In this document: positions 23,232 to 32,171 of the stretch, in pieces
Layout of the letters: each line of letters begins with the position of its first letter
Numbering within the stretch: the stretch's first letter is position 1
Source: BCD1 sp965230565
GTDB lineage: Bacteria > Bacteroidota > Bacteroidia > Chitinophagales > Saprospiraceae
Length of the DNA: 64,000 nucleotides
Reading direction: 5' to 3'
NCBI GenBank assembly: GCA_965230565.1
Contig: CBDDLH010000016.1
Coordinates: 2,294,001-2,358,000 of the forward strand
Translations under genes and position numbers: made by a program
The notes under the pieces: model-generated
What the model was told of the DNA's origin: nothing
What the model saw: only the letters and a program-made list of their open reading frames with translations
The model's database searches: none

Positions 23232-25169
23232 ATGAAAATTGAAAAAATTAGAATTGAAAATTTCAGATGTTTTAAGGATGAAACTATAAAGTTTGATGAT
23301 TATACTTCAATTGTCGGTCCAAACGGAATTGGAAAATCTACTATATTTCATGCCTTAAATCTTTTTTTCAGAGAATCAAAAGATAGTAAAACTGACCTGA
23401 TAAACCTTTCTTCTGATGATTTCCATCATAACAATACCGAATCTGATATAAAAATCACAGTAACATTTACTCATTTGCCTGAAAAAGCAAAGGAGGATTT
23501 AAAAGATTACGTAAGGCATGATAAACTCATAATAACAGCAGTAGCAAGTTTTGATCAAACCAAAGAAAAAGCCGAAGTAAAACAATTTGGAAATAGATTA
23601 GCTTATGAAGGGTTCAGGGTGTTTTTTGATGCAGAAAAAAGAGGAACAAAAGTAAACGACCTCAAAGTTATATATAAAGGTTTAACTGAGGAACACCCAG
23701 AGTTAAGAAAGGAATCAACCAAGGCTAATATGACTACTGCTTTGCAAGATTATGAATCAGAACGCCCAGAAATTTGTACGCTAATTCCTAGTGAAGACCA
23801 ATTTTATGGAGTCAGTAAAGGAGCCAATAGGCTCCAACCTTATATTCAATGGATATTCATACCAGCTGTAAAAGATGTTACTGAGGAAGGAGAAGAAAAC
23901 AATAAATCGGCATTGGGGAAATTACTTGCTAGAACAGTTAGAACAAAAGTTAATTTCCAGGAAAATGTACAAGGTTTACGCGAAGAAGTTAGAAAACAGT
24001 ATCAGAAAATTTTAGATGCAGAACAAAAGACATTAGATGATATTTCAAATTCCTTACAAAAAAGATTACGAAACTTTGCCCATCCAAATGTATCTGCTTC
24101 TATCAAATGGAAGCAGGACCCAGAAAAATCTGTCAGAATTGAAGAACCTTATGCGGGATTAAATTTAGGAGAAAGAGGATTTGAAGGAGAATTATCAAGA
24201 TTCGGAAATGGAATACAAAGATCCTATATTCTTGCATTATTACAAGAGTTAATTGAATATGACAATGATAATATCCCAACTTTAATTATGGGAATTGAAG
24301 AACCAGAGCTGTATCAGCATCCTCCCCAGGTAAGACATTTAGCTGAAACATTATTGGAATTGTCAAATTCAAATTCCCAAGTTATTATCTGTACACATAG
24401 TCCTTTTTTCATACCAGGTGATAATTTTGATAAAATAAGAGTAGCCTGTGAAAATGGAGATCCTAGTGAGACAAAAATTAAACAAATTTCTTATACAGAA
24501 TTAGCAGCTACTCTGCATGAAGTAGGAGAAAAACTACTTCAAAAAGAAGGTATGGTAGCAAAGTTATACCCTACTTTAAATCCTATCATTAATGAAATGT
24601 TCTTTTGTAGGAAATTGATTTTAACGGAAGGTTATGAAGATGTAGCATATATTAACTCTTATTTATTACTTCAAGGTAAAATGACTGATTTCAGACGTGA
24701 AGGGTGCCATATTGTCCCAGTCGAAGGAAAAAATAAACTTGTTAAGCCGCTAGCAATTGCAAAGCTTTTAAAAATCCCCACCTTCGTTCTATTTGACCTC
24801 GATACAGATAAAGATCAAATTGAAAACCCAGCTAGAAGAAATTCTGAAGTAGCAAAGCATAAAAAAGACAATAAATCAATTCTTTCCTTAAAGGGGTATA
24901 GTGAAGAAAATGAATGGCCAAATAGATCAATCTTAAAAGAGGATTTGATAGGTTGGAAAACAAATTTGACAACTGAAATATCAACAGAGCTAGGAGAAGA
25001 ATTTAAACAGTATGAAGATATAGCTGCATCTTACTATGGCAATTCTGGTGGATTAAAAAAGAATCCTCTTGCAATAGCCAAAGCATTGGAAGAAGCATGG
25101 AATAACGGATTAAAATCAGATAAATTAATTGAATGTATTGGAAGGATATTAGCGTTTATTGAAAAATAA
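23232..25169 (+). CDS. OLD-family ATPase with C-terminal TOPRIM nuclease domain
   Basis: 645 residues from MKIEKIRIENFRCF; an ATG 13 codons upstream is less likely. An ABC/SMC-like ATPase is split by a coiled insertion: Walker A GPNGIGKST (29-37), a Walker B region MGIEEPELYQHPP, and an H-loop ICTHSPFF. A TOPRIM domain follows, with EGYED (Glu466) and FDLDTD (Asp522, Asp524, Asp526). OLD proteins are ATP-regulated DNA nucleases found in phage defence, such as P2 Old, GajA of Gabija and Septu-like or retron-linked forms. No UvrD-like GajB partner is present, so this is a stand-alone OLD or works with the neighbouring R-M genes. Confidence 0.92.
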   Translation: MKIEKIRIENFRCFKDETIKFDDYTSIVGPNGIGKSTIFHALNLFFRESKDSKTDLINLSSDDFHHNNTESDIKITVTFTHLPEKAKEDLKDYVRHDKLIITAVASFDQTKEKAEVKQFGNRLAYEGFRVFFDAEKRGTKVNDLKVIYKGLTEEHPELRKESTKANMTTALQDYESERPEICTLIPSEDQFYGVSKGANRLQPYIQWIFIPAVKDVTEEGEENNKSALGKLLARTVRTKVNFQENVQGLREEVRKQYQKILDAEQKTLDDISNSLQKRLRNFAHPNVSASIKWKQDPEKSVRIEEPYAGLNLGERGFEGELSRFGNGIQRSYILALLQELIEYDNDNIPTLIMGIEEPELYQHPPQVRHLAETLLELSNSNSQVIICTHSPFFIPGDNFDKIRVACENGDPSETKIKQISYTELAATLHEVGEKLLQKEGMVAKLYPTLNPIINEMFFCRKLILTEGYEDVAYINSYLLLQGKMTDFRREGCHIVPVEGKNKLVKPLAIAKLLKIPTFVLFDLDTDKDQIENPARRNSEVAKHKKDNKSILSLKGYSEENEWPNRSILKEDLIGWKTNLTTEISTELGEEFKQYEDIAASYYGNSGGLKKNPLAIAKALEEAWNNGLKSDKLIECIGRILAFIEK

Positions 25170-25296
25170 AATTATACTTCCGCATTACTCAAATCTTGAA
25201 CCATAAAAATTGAGGAAAATACTGATTTGGATACTTTACTCAAAGCAAAAATAATTGTGGATCTTTAGGAAATCAATAATTTTGCCTAGTAACCCG

Positions 25297-25437
25297 ATGG
25301 CAGAACCTTTTAGCTTGGACTCAATACGCTCATCTTACTTGCCAATCAATTTACAAAATGAAATATTTAAAAGAAGAATGCAAGAAGCTAATTTATCATA
25401 TGAAGAATTAAAAAAAAGAAATGAAAAACAAAAATGA
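25297..25437 (+). CDS. Small ORF coupled to the restriction gene
   Basis: 46 residues from MAEPFSLDSIRSSYLPI; a longer start at 25255 is possible. It is charged and helical in its second half (FKRRMQEANLSYEELKKRN). Its TGA overlaps the ATG of the XamI-like gene (ATGA), which suggests translational coupling and real expression. It is not a recognisable HTH controller protein. It may modulate the nuclease or simply provide coupling. Confidence 0.5.
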   Translation: MAEPFSLDSIRSSYLPINLQNEIFKRRMQEANLSYEELKKRNEKQK

Positions 25438-26393
25438 AAGTAAATAGGGATAAAATTGATATGTGGAAAGGTGATGTAGCTAAATCCGTAGATTTCTACA
25501 ACAATTGGTTTTTAAATTTTGCACCGAAAGCTTTTCGCAACACCAGAATAAAAGCAACAAAAGATGTCCTAGAAGCATTAAATATTACAGAGAACTTGAC
25601 ATCAATCAAACCTGAAATACTTAGGAAAAATCCTAAAGTCCTTCCAATGTTAAGGATGGCAACTTGTCCTCCTATAGCACGTGATAGACTAATAGGCTTG
25701 TCAGGAGTTTCTCCGAATCTTGTAAAATCGATGGAATTAAAGAAAATGATTCCGCCAAGAATGGAAGTTAATGAATGTAATAAGCAATTGGAGAGAATTG
25801 GTGCTATAATCGAAAGGATGGCAGATCCTGATATTTTTATTTGGAAGTCAAGAAAAGATCAAGGAACAAAAGAAGAGGTGTTTCGAGCATCTACAATCGT
25901 AGCAGATAGGCTTTGTGGAGCTATAGCTGATCCAATTATTCGAAATGCACAAGAGCAAAGGCAACTAAAGGCAATCAAAAAATGGTTAGAGAAAAGAGGC
26001 TACAGAGAACTAAAGAAAGGCGAAGCGAAAACTTTTACAGAAATGCCTAAAGGGACATTTTCCTTTAGATTCAATATTCCCATAATTCTTGAAGGAGAAA
26101 AATCAGTAAATATTCCAGTGGATTGTGTAATTATGAGAAAATCAGCTAAAACAGGAGATTTTCCAGCTTTAATAGAAGCTAAGTCGGCAGGAGATTTTAC
26201 AAATACCAATAAAAGAAGGAAAGAAGAAGCAATAAAAATTCAACAACTTAGAAATACTTATGGACCTAAAATAACATTTGACTTATTCTTGTGTGGTTAT
26301 TTTGATTCTGGCTACCTTGGCTACGAAGCGGCAGAGGGAATTGATTGGGTTTGGGAACACAGAATTGATGACTTCGAAAAATTTGGATTCTAA
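25434..26393 (+). CDS. XamI-family type II restriction endonuclease
   Basis: 319 residues. Segments VDFYNNWFLNFAPKAFRNTR, PKVLPMLRMATCPPIARDRL, DRLCGAIADPIIRNAQEQRQ and YFDSGYLGYEAAEGIDWVWE are characteristic of the XamI family. A PD-(D/E)xK-type centre is seen as IPVDCVI (Asp230) and LIEAKSAG (Glu248, Lys250), followed by the basic NTNKRRKEE. XamI itself cuts GTCGAC; that specificity is known for the prototype and not proven here. The stop overlaps the methyltransferase start (TAATG), the usual tight R-M linkage. Confidence 0.88.
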   Translation: MKVNRDKIDMWKGDVAKSVDFYNNWFLNFAPKAFRNTRIKATKDVLEALNITENLTSIKPEILRKNPKVLPMLRMATCPPIARDRLIGLSGVSPNLVKSMELKKMIPPRMEVNECNKQLERIGAIIERMADPDIFIWKSRKDQGTKEEVFRASTIVADRLCGAIADPIIRNAQEQRQLKAIKKWLEKRGYRELKKGEAKTFTEMPKGTFSFRFNIPIILEGEKSVNIPVDCVIMRKSAKTGDFPALIEAKSAGDFTNTNKRRKEEAIKIQQLRNTYGPKITFDLFLCGYFDSGYLGYEAAEGIDWVWEHRIDDFEKFGF

Positions 26394-27925
26394 TGATGGA
26401 TACCATTGAAAAAAAAAGAATGGAAATCCAACAGGCGTTGGATAAAGGTAAGACTGAGGAAGAGAGAAATATTCTTGGTCAATTTTCGACACCACCAAGT
26501 TTAGCATCATCCATTTTACAAAAGGCTATTGAATTATTAGAAAACGAAAAACACATTTCATTTTTAGATCCAGCCATAGGAACTGGCGTATTCTACAAGT
26601 CACTATGTGAGGTTGTACCCTTAAAAAGAATAAGAAAGGCAAAAGGAATTGAAATTGATGAATACTACGCTATTCCATCAATGGAACTGTGGGATAACTA
26701 CAAATTAGATTACACCATTGGAGATTTTACTGAAATTGAAAGCCCAACCAAGGAAAAAGATAAATTCAACCTTGTTGTCTGTAATCCACCATATGTACGA
26801 CATCATCATCTTAATGGTAAAAAAATACAACTTCAAGAAAAAGCCAAAAAGGCTGCAAATGCAAATTTGTCATCTTTGTCAGGATTGTATTGCTATTTTA
26901 TTGCTCTGAGTATTCCTTGGATGACTAAGAATGGAATCGGAATTTGGTTGATTCCAAGTGAATTTATGGATGTTAATTACGGTGAAGAAATAAAGAAATT
27001 ACTTTGCAAAAGATTAACCCTGTTACAAATACATCAGTACGACCCTGATGACTTACAGTTTGATGATGCACTTGTTACTTCAGCAATCGTGATTTTCAAA
27101 AATCAAAAGCCAAATGCAAATCATTCAATAAATTTTACAGCAGGAGTTGATATCCACCATCCGAAAGAAAGCTCAATAGTTAATCTGAAGGATTTAAATC
27201 CTGGAGACAAATGGACAAGAATTGCAAAAAATGGAATTAAACCCAAATCAAATTTTAAAAAACTAAAAGACTTTTTTAAAGTACGAAGAGGCATTGCAAC
27301 TGGAGATAACAAATACTTCATTATTGACGAGAAAGAAGCAATTGAATACAAATTACCTTTTCAATTTCTAAAGCCAATATTACCTAGTCCGAGAAATGTA
27401 GTAACTCAAAGTATAGATTGTGATGAAAATGGAATCCCTTTAATTGAAAAAAGACTTTTTGTTATTGATTGCAATTTACAATTTGATCAAATAAAAGAAG
27501 GATATCCAAATTTGTTTAAATACCTAAATAAAGGTATTGAGTTAGGAGTAACTGAACGGTACATATGTAAAAATCGGTCATTGTGGTACAAACAGGAATC
27601 AAGAGAACCTGCACCATTTTACTTTACATACATAGGGCGAAAAAATGGAGATATTAACAGCTTTCGATTTATACTGAACAAATCAAAAGCTATAGTTACA
27701 AATTCCTTTTTAATGCTTCATCCAACAAAAGAATTAAAAGAAATACTTAATAATGATGTTAATAAATTAGAGGAACTCTTAGTTATTTTAAACGATATTA
27801 CAACAAACAGTTTCCTAGAGAATGGAAGAGTTTATGGTGGCGGTATGAGGAAATTTGAACCAAAAGAATTATCAAACGTAGACGCAACGTTAATAGATGA
27901 TTACCTTAAAGGTAGTATCCAGTAA
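26393..27925 (+). CDS. N6-adenine DNA methyltransferase of the R-M pair
   Basis: 510 residues. Gamma-type amino-methyltransferase order: motif X GQFSTPPSLA (29-38), SAM-binding motif I FLDPAIGTGVF (58-68), acidic IEIDEYYA (motif II, about 87-93), and the catalytic NPPYV (131-135). The C-terminal half (about 280-500), with VRRGIATGDNKYFII and RNVVTQSI, looks like a TaqI-class target-recognition domain. Start ATG ATG at 26393 overlaps the endonuclease stop by one base. It protects host DNA at the sites cut by the XamI-like enzyme. Relatives are often labelled Eco57I-type methylase domain proteins. Confidence 0.92.
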   Translation: MMDTIEKKRMEIQQALDKGKTEEERNILGQFSTPPSLASSILQKAIELLENEKHISFLDPAIGTGVFYKSLCEVVPLKRIRKAKGIEIDEYYAIPSMELWDNYKLDYTIGDFTEIESPTKEKDKFNLVVCNPPYVRHHHLNGKKIQLQEKAKKAANANLSSLSGLYCYFIALSIPWMTKNGIGIWLIPSEFMDVNYGEEIKKLLCKRLTLLQIHQYDPDDLQFDDALVTSAIVIFKNQKPNANHSINFTAGVDIHHPKESSIVNLKDLNPGDKWTRIAKNGIKPKSNFKKLKDFFKVRRGIATGDNKYFIIDEKEAIEYKLPFQFLKPILPSPRNVVTQSIDCDENGIPLIEKRLFVIDCNLQFDQIKEGYPNLFKYLNKGIELGVTERYICKNRSLWYKQESREPAPFYFTYIGRKNGDINSFRFILNKSKAIVTNSFLMLHPTKELKEILNNDVNKLEELLVILNDITTNSFLENGRVYGGGMRKFEPKELSNVDATLIDDYLKGSIQ

Positions 27926-27940
27926 ATTGTTTAATTATTT

Positions 27941-27969
27941 GTAATAGCCACGACTTGATCTGACAGTCA
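27941..27969 (+). repeat. 29-bp imperfect direct repeat, right copy
   Basis: GTAATAGCCACGACTTGATC with TGACAGTCA, 24 of 29 identical to 21451-21479. It sits in the short gap between the convergent methyltransferase and HNH stops. Confidence 0.6.
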
Positions 27970-27973
27970 AGGT

Positions 27974-28843
27974 TTAAAAATCATTCTCACTTTCACATAT
28001 TAGTTTGAAGACCTCCCTATGTATTTTCAGATATTTTCGCATTCCAGAGGTTACAACCCTCAATCTCATGTTTTTTTCAATACCTAAGAAAGAATAGGTA
28101 TCAATAGAAATATCAGGCCTGAGAATTATTTCCCCTTTATCATCAAAAGAAATCAAATGCTTATCAAACAAAGCATCAAGGTTAGGAGTAAGTAGAATTC
28201 CATTATCTTCATCCAAGCGTTCCAGGTCCGTAGAATCTTTCCAGGGAACTATATGAGAGGCTATTAAAACTTCTTTAATTGGACATCCAGTTACCGCGCA
28301 CTTATTCTCCCATTTAATTAATAAAGCCTTTCTGTACCATCCTTGCCCAACCCGTGTAGTAACTAAGCCCTTCCTTTCTGTTTTTGTGGGCTTATTATAA
28401 TCCTTTGCAGTACGAAAGTATCCTTCCTGGTTTTTGGATTTTCCAGTAACGGATTTTAGTTTAAACTTTATCCCTTGCCTAGTTTCTCCAGTGTTATCAG
28501 GGGTTTGGAAATAGTTAAAATCAACCAATTCAAATTGATCAATAAATTTCCAATATCCTTTACTCTCAAATTCAAAAAGAAAAACCTCTTTTCCATTTTT
28601 TTGGTGATGTAATAAGGCTTTATTACCCATGGTAAAGGTCATATCCCCCTTCTGGCCCTCTCCTGTATAATGGAAAAAATTTTGATTATCCCAGCCATCC
28701 TCATAACCATGTTGTTCACCGGCTTTTGCGGTAAAAAGAAAGATAAAGGGATAGTTTGCACAGCTTGCAATTCCTCCACGCCGGTTACCACCGTATTCAT
28801 CATGGAGATTTTCTCTTTTGTAAATTTTGTCAATTTCAAACAT
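27974..28843 (-). CDS. SRA/YDG-like domain fused to HNH nuclease (modification-dependent type)
   Basis: 289 residues from MFEIDKIYKREN; the longer start at 28876 is less likely. The N-terminal half (EYGGNRRGGIASCANYPFIF, DGWDNQNFFHYTGEGQKGDM, RTAKDYNKP) looks like an SRA/YDG-type base-flipping domain. The C-terminal half is a clear HNH nuclease: KCAVTGCPIKEVLIASHIVPWKDS (Cys pair and SHI-His) and EDNGILLTPNLDALFDKHLISF. Such fusions act as type IV enzymes cutting DNA with modified cytosines, for example phages with hydroxymethylated or glucosylated bases. It lies last in the minus-strand CHAT operon, 57 bp after the three-TM gene. Confidence 0.82.
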   Translation of the reverse strand: MFEIDKIYKRENLHDEYGGNRRGGIASCANYPFIFLFTAKAGEQHGYEDGWDNQNFFHYTGEGQKGDMTFTMGNKALLHHQKNGKEVFLFEFESKGYWKFIDQFELVDFNYFQTPDNTGETRQGIKFKLKSVTGKSKNQEGYFRTAKDYNKPTKTERKGLVTTRVGQGWYRKALLIKWENKCAVTGCPIKEVLIASHIVPWKDSTDLERLDEDNGILLTPNLDALFDKHLISFDDKGEIILRPDISIDTYSFLGIEKNMRLRVVTSGMRKYLKIHREVFKLICESENDF

Positions 28844-28900
28844 ATAAAAAGCGCATTGAAGCTTTTTACAAATCAATTATAGTCAATAAATCACTTCTTT

Positions 28901-29173
28901 CTATCCCATCATCCATCCATCTGCTTTCTTTTTCCCTCCAAGAATAAGACCAATGAGAAAATAAAGAAAAAAGCCAATTGCCAATCCAATACTATAATAT
29001 CCAAAAATTTCATCATCCTTGAATAAGGCAGTTACAGCGGCGCCACCTACAGCCGCAATAACTGTCGAAATATCAGAAATTGCAGCACCTTCTTTATTCC
29101 TTCTGAGTGTACGATATGTTACCCATCCAATGACAAGCCCGAAACATATGGCACCAATACTAATTACATTCAT
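28901..29173 (-). CDS. Small three-TM membrane protein in the CHAT operon
   Basis: 90 residues from MNVISIGAICFGLVIGW. A longer start would overlap the upstream CHAT gene. Hydrophobic segments are about 2-20, 34-52 (ISTVIAAVGGAAVTALF) and 58-80 (YYSIGLAIGFFLYFLIGLILG), with a basic loop RTLRRNK between the first two and a short GGKKKADGWMMG tail. No family is recognised. It is 29 bp from the stop of the HEAT-CHAT gene, so co-expression is likely. In a protease-based defence system it could be the membrane effector or a substrate; this is inference. Confidence 0.7.
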   Translation of the reverse strand: MNVISIGAICFGLVIGWVTYRTLRRNKEGAAISDISTVIAAVGGAAVTALFKDDEIFGYYSIGLAIGFFLYFLIGLILGGKKKADGWMMG

Positions 29174-29202
29174 GTCTTTCGTTTTTTTATTACATAATAA
29201 AG

Positions 29203-32091
29203 TTAAATACTCTTTTTGAATTGTAGGTTCCCCATACAATAAGGTGTATAAGCCAATCCTAATAGATTTCCTTTCTTTAATAAATGTATCCTCATACGTC
29301 TTATTGCTTCCCCTACTGCAACCTCATTAAATAATTCTCTAAATAATACTTCAGCAGCTTCATTGGCTAATCTTTGGTGAATTGGAATTTCTGTACCTAT
29401 AACTCCTGCTGCTCCAACTTCGGAAAAAGAATCCATTAAATTAGATAGTAAGTCAGGAGTAAAATCTGCAGTATGGCATCCATTTATAAAAACTAATGGA
29501 GGATGATCTTTCCATTTCTCTGTGACATTTAGTCTAGGCCACCCTTTTATCGTCTCAGGTCGAATAATAACATCGTCACCAATTTCAAGAGCAGGTACAA
29601 AGTTTTTTTCACTACCAACTACCACAGGTTCCTTAACACCATGAGCATAAAAATACAAAACCTCTAAAGCTTCATTTATCTTTTTTTCTAAATCATTCAG
29701 TGTTTCACATCTTGAAAAAGGCAACAAATTAGAAAAATGGGCTTCTCTTAATTTCCTTATGGTTTTGTTAGTATAGCCAATAGCAATATCCGGGGGCAAT
29801 TTTTTAGACTTTATTATATTGTCCTTTTCATGGCTTCCTGATATTGGCTGTTCAATGATGTATTTAATACCCCAAAAACCAAATGGGCACAGGGTATTTT
29901 TCTTATGCTCATGCTCATATGGACATTTTGATTCAGTTTCTTTTAACGAATGACTTTGGTCATCCCATTCTTCAATTAACCGACAATAATTAAATTCATC
30001 GCTATTTAAAGGGTCCTTGCTTGTTATGACTAAGGGAATGTCATAAATCATTGCCCACGGAAAAACAGAAGTGGAAGAGTCTGAACGAGCAACCTGAATT
30101 ACATAAGGAGCATCCAAATTCCAAAATTTTTTTTGCTCATCAATATCAATAGCTGTCCACAGCTTATGACCAAGCCAGGCTAATTGTTTTAAATCTTTTG
30201 CAAAGGATTTTTTATCTTTTCGATTTTGATTATCAAAGTGACTTTCCTTATTTTTTTGGCCATCACCCCCTTCATATTCAGTATAATAGATATCTTTAAA
30301 AGTATGCCTAACTGGATCAACAGCATTAACAACCTGTCCCTGATTAAAGGTATTATTGATTATTTTACTTCTTTCACTTTTAATAAGAAGTTCATAGCCT
30401 TCAGCAGTATCTGTGGTATGTATTGATAATGATTTAGGTTCGAGCTTTGAAATGTTTTCATAATTAGAAGTCAATTTATAATCATATTCCACTTCAATTT
30501 CACCTATATCCCCTAATTTATCGACAACATCTCCCTTTATTATTAGAACCTGAAGTAAATTAGTCTGAAAATAAATGGCGATTTTTAGTTCAATTTTTCC
30601 TTTTTTATCAGGTGTACTAAATGGGACCATCCAAAACTCTTCTCTTTCCGCTTTGGTGCATTTATGAAGCTTATTTGGATTACAATTGCATGACCAGCTA
30701 TTTCCAACTATTGGGAGAAAAAGACGCTTAGATTCTTGTCTGTTCAGAAGTACATTATTTTCCTTGCAGAATAAATATACATCTAACCAATGCCCCTCTT
30801 GCGCAACGGGTAAATCCTCTACGGGAAAAACTTTTGGGTCAGAAATAATACTCTGTTTTAAGTGTTGACCGATATTAATTTTCAATAGGTATACGGATTT
30901 TCTAACAAGACCAAATCCTTGTTTGATAGCCTTCATCCAATTTCCCTGGTCCATTTGCACAACGGAAATATTAACTACCCTTTTTTGTTCAAACTCTTTA
31001 ATGGATGAATCAATTCTAGACAATTTATATTGAAGTATTGAAAATTGTTCGTCACTTAACAATGAATCAATTTCAAAAACATTTGATTCTTTTAGTTCTT
31101 CTTCTCTAAAGGATGCAAACCTTTCTATTAACTTTTGAATGGATGGATCACTTAAAGCCCTGGATAATTTTAACGATTGTTCTGGAATATTCTTTTCTTC
31201 AATCAATAATTTCGCTAGAACTTCATTCTTAATGAGATTTTCTGTCGCTACGGTTCTTATTTCTTTATCCCGAACTTTAGATATAATTGCTCTCAGTAAT
31301 TCACTACTTTTCAATTTTTTTGATGCTGCAATTTGGACCTTTTTATCTCGGTCTTCAAGAGCAACTCCATATAACACTCTCTGATCTTCCAAATTCCTTA
31401 ATGCTGCGAATCGTACTTTTGGATCTCTATCTTCTAGACCAACCTCTATCAATAATTTCTGATCTTCCAAATTCCAAAACGCAGCTGCACGGACTTCTTT
31501 GCTTTTATCTTCAAGTGCAACTTCTGATAATATTTTCTGATCTCTTAAATTCCTTAAGGCAGCTACACGGACTTCTTTGCTTTTATCTTCAAGTGCAACT
31601 TCTGATAATATTTTCTGGTCATGCAAATTTTTTAACGCAGCAACCCGTACCTCTGAATCACTATCTTTAAGGCCAACCTCTGCCAATAATCTCTGGTCAT
31701 GCAAATTTTTTAACGCAGCAACCCGTACCTCTGAATCATTATCTTCAAGGACAACCTCTGCCAACAATCTCTGATCTTGCAAATTCCTTAATGCAGCAGC
31801 ACGGACATCTGTGTCCCTATCTTTAAGCCCAAACTCTGCCAATAATTGTTGATCTTGCAAATTCCTTAATGCAGCAGCTCGTACCTTTGCACTCCCATCT
31901 TCGAGCGCAACTTTAGCCAAGGATTTTTGATCTTGCAAATTCCTTAACGCAGCAGCTCGTACCTTTGCACTCCCATCTTCGAGCGCAACTTTAGCCAAGG
32001 ATTTTTGATCTTGCAAATTCCTTAACGCAGCAGCTCGTACCTTTGCACTCCCATCTTCGAGCGCAACCTTAGCCAAGGATTTTTGATCCAT
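29203..32091 (-). CDS. CHAT protease with N-terminal HEAT-like repeats
   Basis: 962 residues. Eleven HEAT-like repeats of 26 residues (consensus DQKxLAxVALEDxxxxVRxAALRNL) cover about 1-286; the first three are identical. A middle region (about 365-650) has a CxCx7C motif (SCNCNPNKLHKC) and CPYEHEHKKNTLCPFGFWG near 745. A C-terminal CHAT (caspase-like) protease domain begins at about VFPWAMIYDIPLVI and has catalytic His817 (YFYAHG) and Cys872 (FINGCHTA). HEAT/ARM solenoids bind proteins or nucleic acids, so the repeats are a likely sensor. CHAT proteases work in conflict systems such as TPR-CHAT of type III-E CRISPR and CHAT-gasdermin loci. It shares the whole middle and CHAT part with the neighbour at 32172. 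Confidence 0.88.
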   Translation of the reverse strand: MDQKSLAKVALEDGSAKVRAAALRNLQDQKSLAKVALEDGSAKVRAAALRNLQDQKSLAKVALEDGSAKVRAAALRNLQDQQLLAEFGLKDRDTDVRAAALRNLQDQRLLAEVVLEDNDSEVRVAALKNLHDQRLLAEVGLKDSDSEVRVAALKNLHDQKILSEVALEDKSKEVRVAALRNLRDQKILSEVALEDKSKEVRAAAFWNLEDQKLLIEVGLEDRDPKVRFAALRNLEDQRVLYGVALEDRDKKVQIAASKKLKSSELLRAIISKVRDKEIRTVATENLIKNEVLAKLLIEEKNIPEQSLKLSRALSDPSIQKLIERFASFREEELKESNVFEIDSLLSDEQFSILQYKLSRIDSSIKEFEQKRVVNISVVQMDQGNWMKAIKQGFGLVRKSVYLLKINIGQHLKQSIISDPKVFPVEDLPVAQEGHWLDVYLFCKENNVLLNRQESKRLFLPIVGNSWSCNCNPNKLHKCTKAEREEFWMVPFSTPDKKGKIELKIAIYFQTNLLQVLIIKGDVVDKLGDIGEIEVEYDYKLTSNYENISKLEPKSLSIHTTDTAEGYELLIKSERSKIINNTFNQGQVVNAVDPVRHTFKDIYYTEYEGGDGQKNKESHFDNQNRKDKKSFAKDLKQLAWLGHKLWTAIDIDEQKKFWNLDAPYVIQVARSDSSTSVFPWAMIYDIPLVITSKDPLNSDEFNYCRLIEEWDDQSHSLKETESKCPYEHEHKKNTLCPFGFWGIKYIIEQPISGSHEKDNIIKSKKLPPDIAIGYTNKTIRKLREAHFSNLLPFSRCETLNDLEKKINEALEVLYFYAHGVKEPVVVGSEKNFVPALEIGDDVIIRPETIKGWPRLNVTEKWKDHPPLVFINGCHTADFTPDLLSNLMDSFSEVGAAGVIGTEIPIHQRLANEAAEVLFRELFNEVAVGEAIRRMRIHLLKKGNLLGLAYTPYCMGNLQFKKSI
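31231..32088 (-). repeat. 78-bp tandem repeats encoding HEAT-like units
   Basis: Eleven 78-bp units form the 5' end of the gene. The three at 31855-32088 are almost identical in DNA, with later units progressively diverged. Period checked from TGATCTTGCAAATTCC at 31928 and 32006. This gradient indicates recent unit expansion at the N-terminal edge, even before the first Met. Confidence 0.85.
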
Positions 32092-32171
32092 AATTAAGTA
32101 CTTTTTTATACGTGAGCTTTACCTAACAAGTTTAAATTTCTAATTATTTTTAGAACTATTTTTCTTGTATT

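Noticed and set aside
23232..27925. Gabija system (GajA/GajB)
   Set aside because: The OLD protein resembles GajA in outline, but the next genes are a XamI-like endonuclease and a methyltransferase; no UvrD-like GajB helicase is present.
31231..32088. Possible CRISPR array
   Set aside because: The 78-bp units are contiguous and coding, with no unique spacers between short repeats. The same applies to the 252-bp repeats at 21510-22220 and the heptamer arrays. No cas gene is present.
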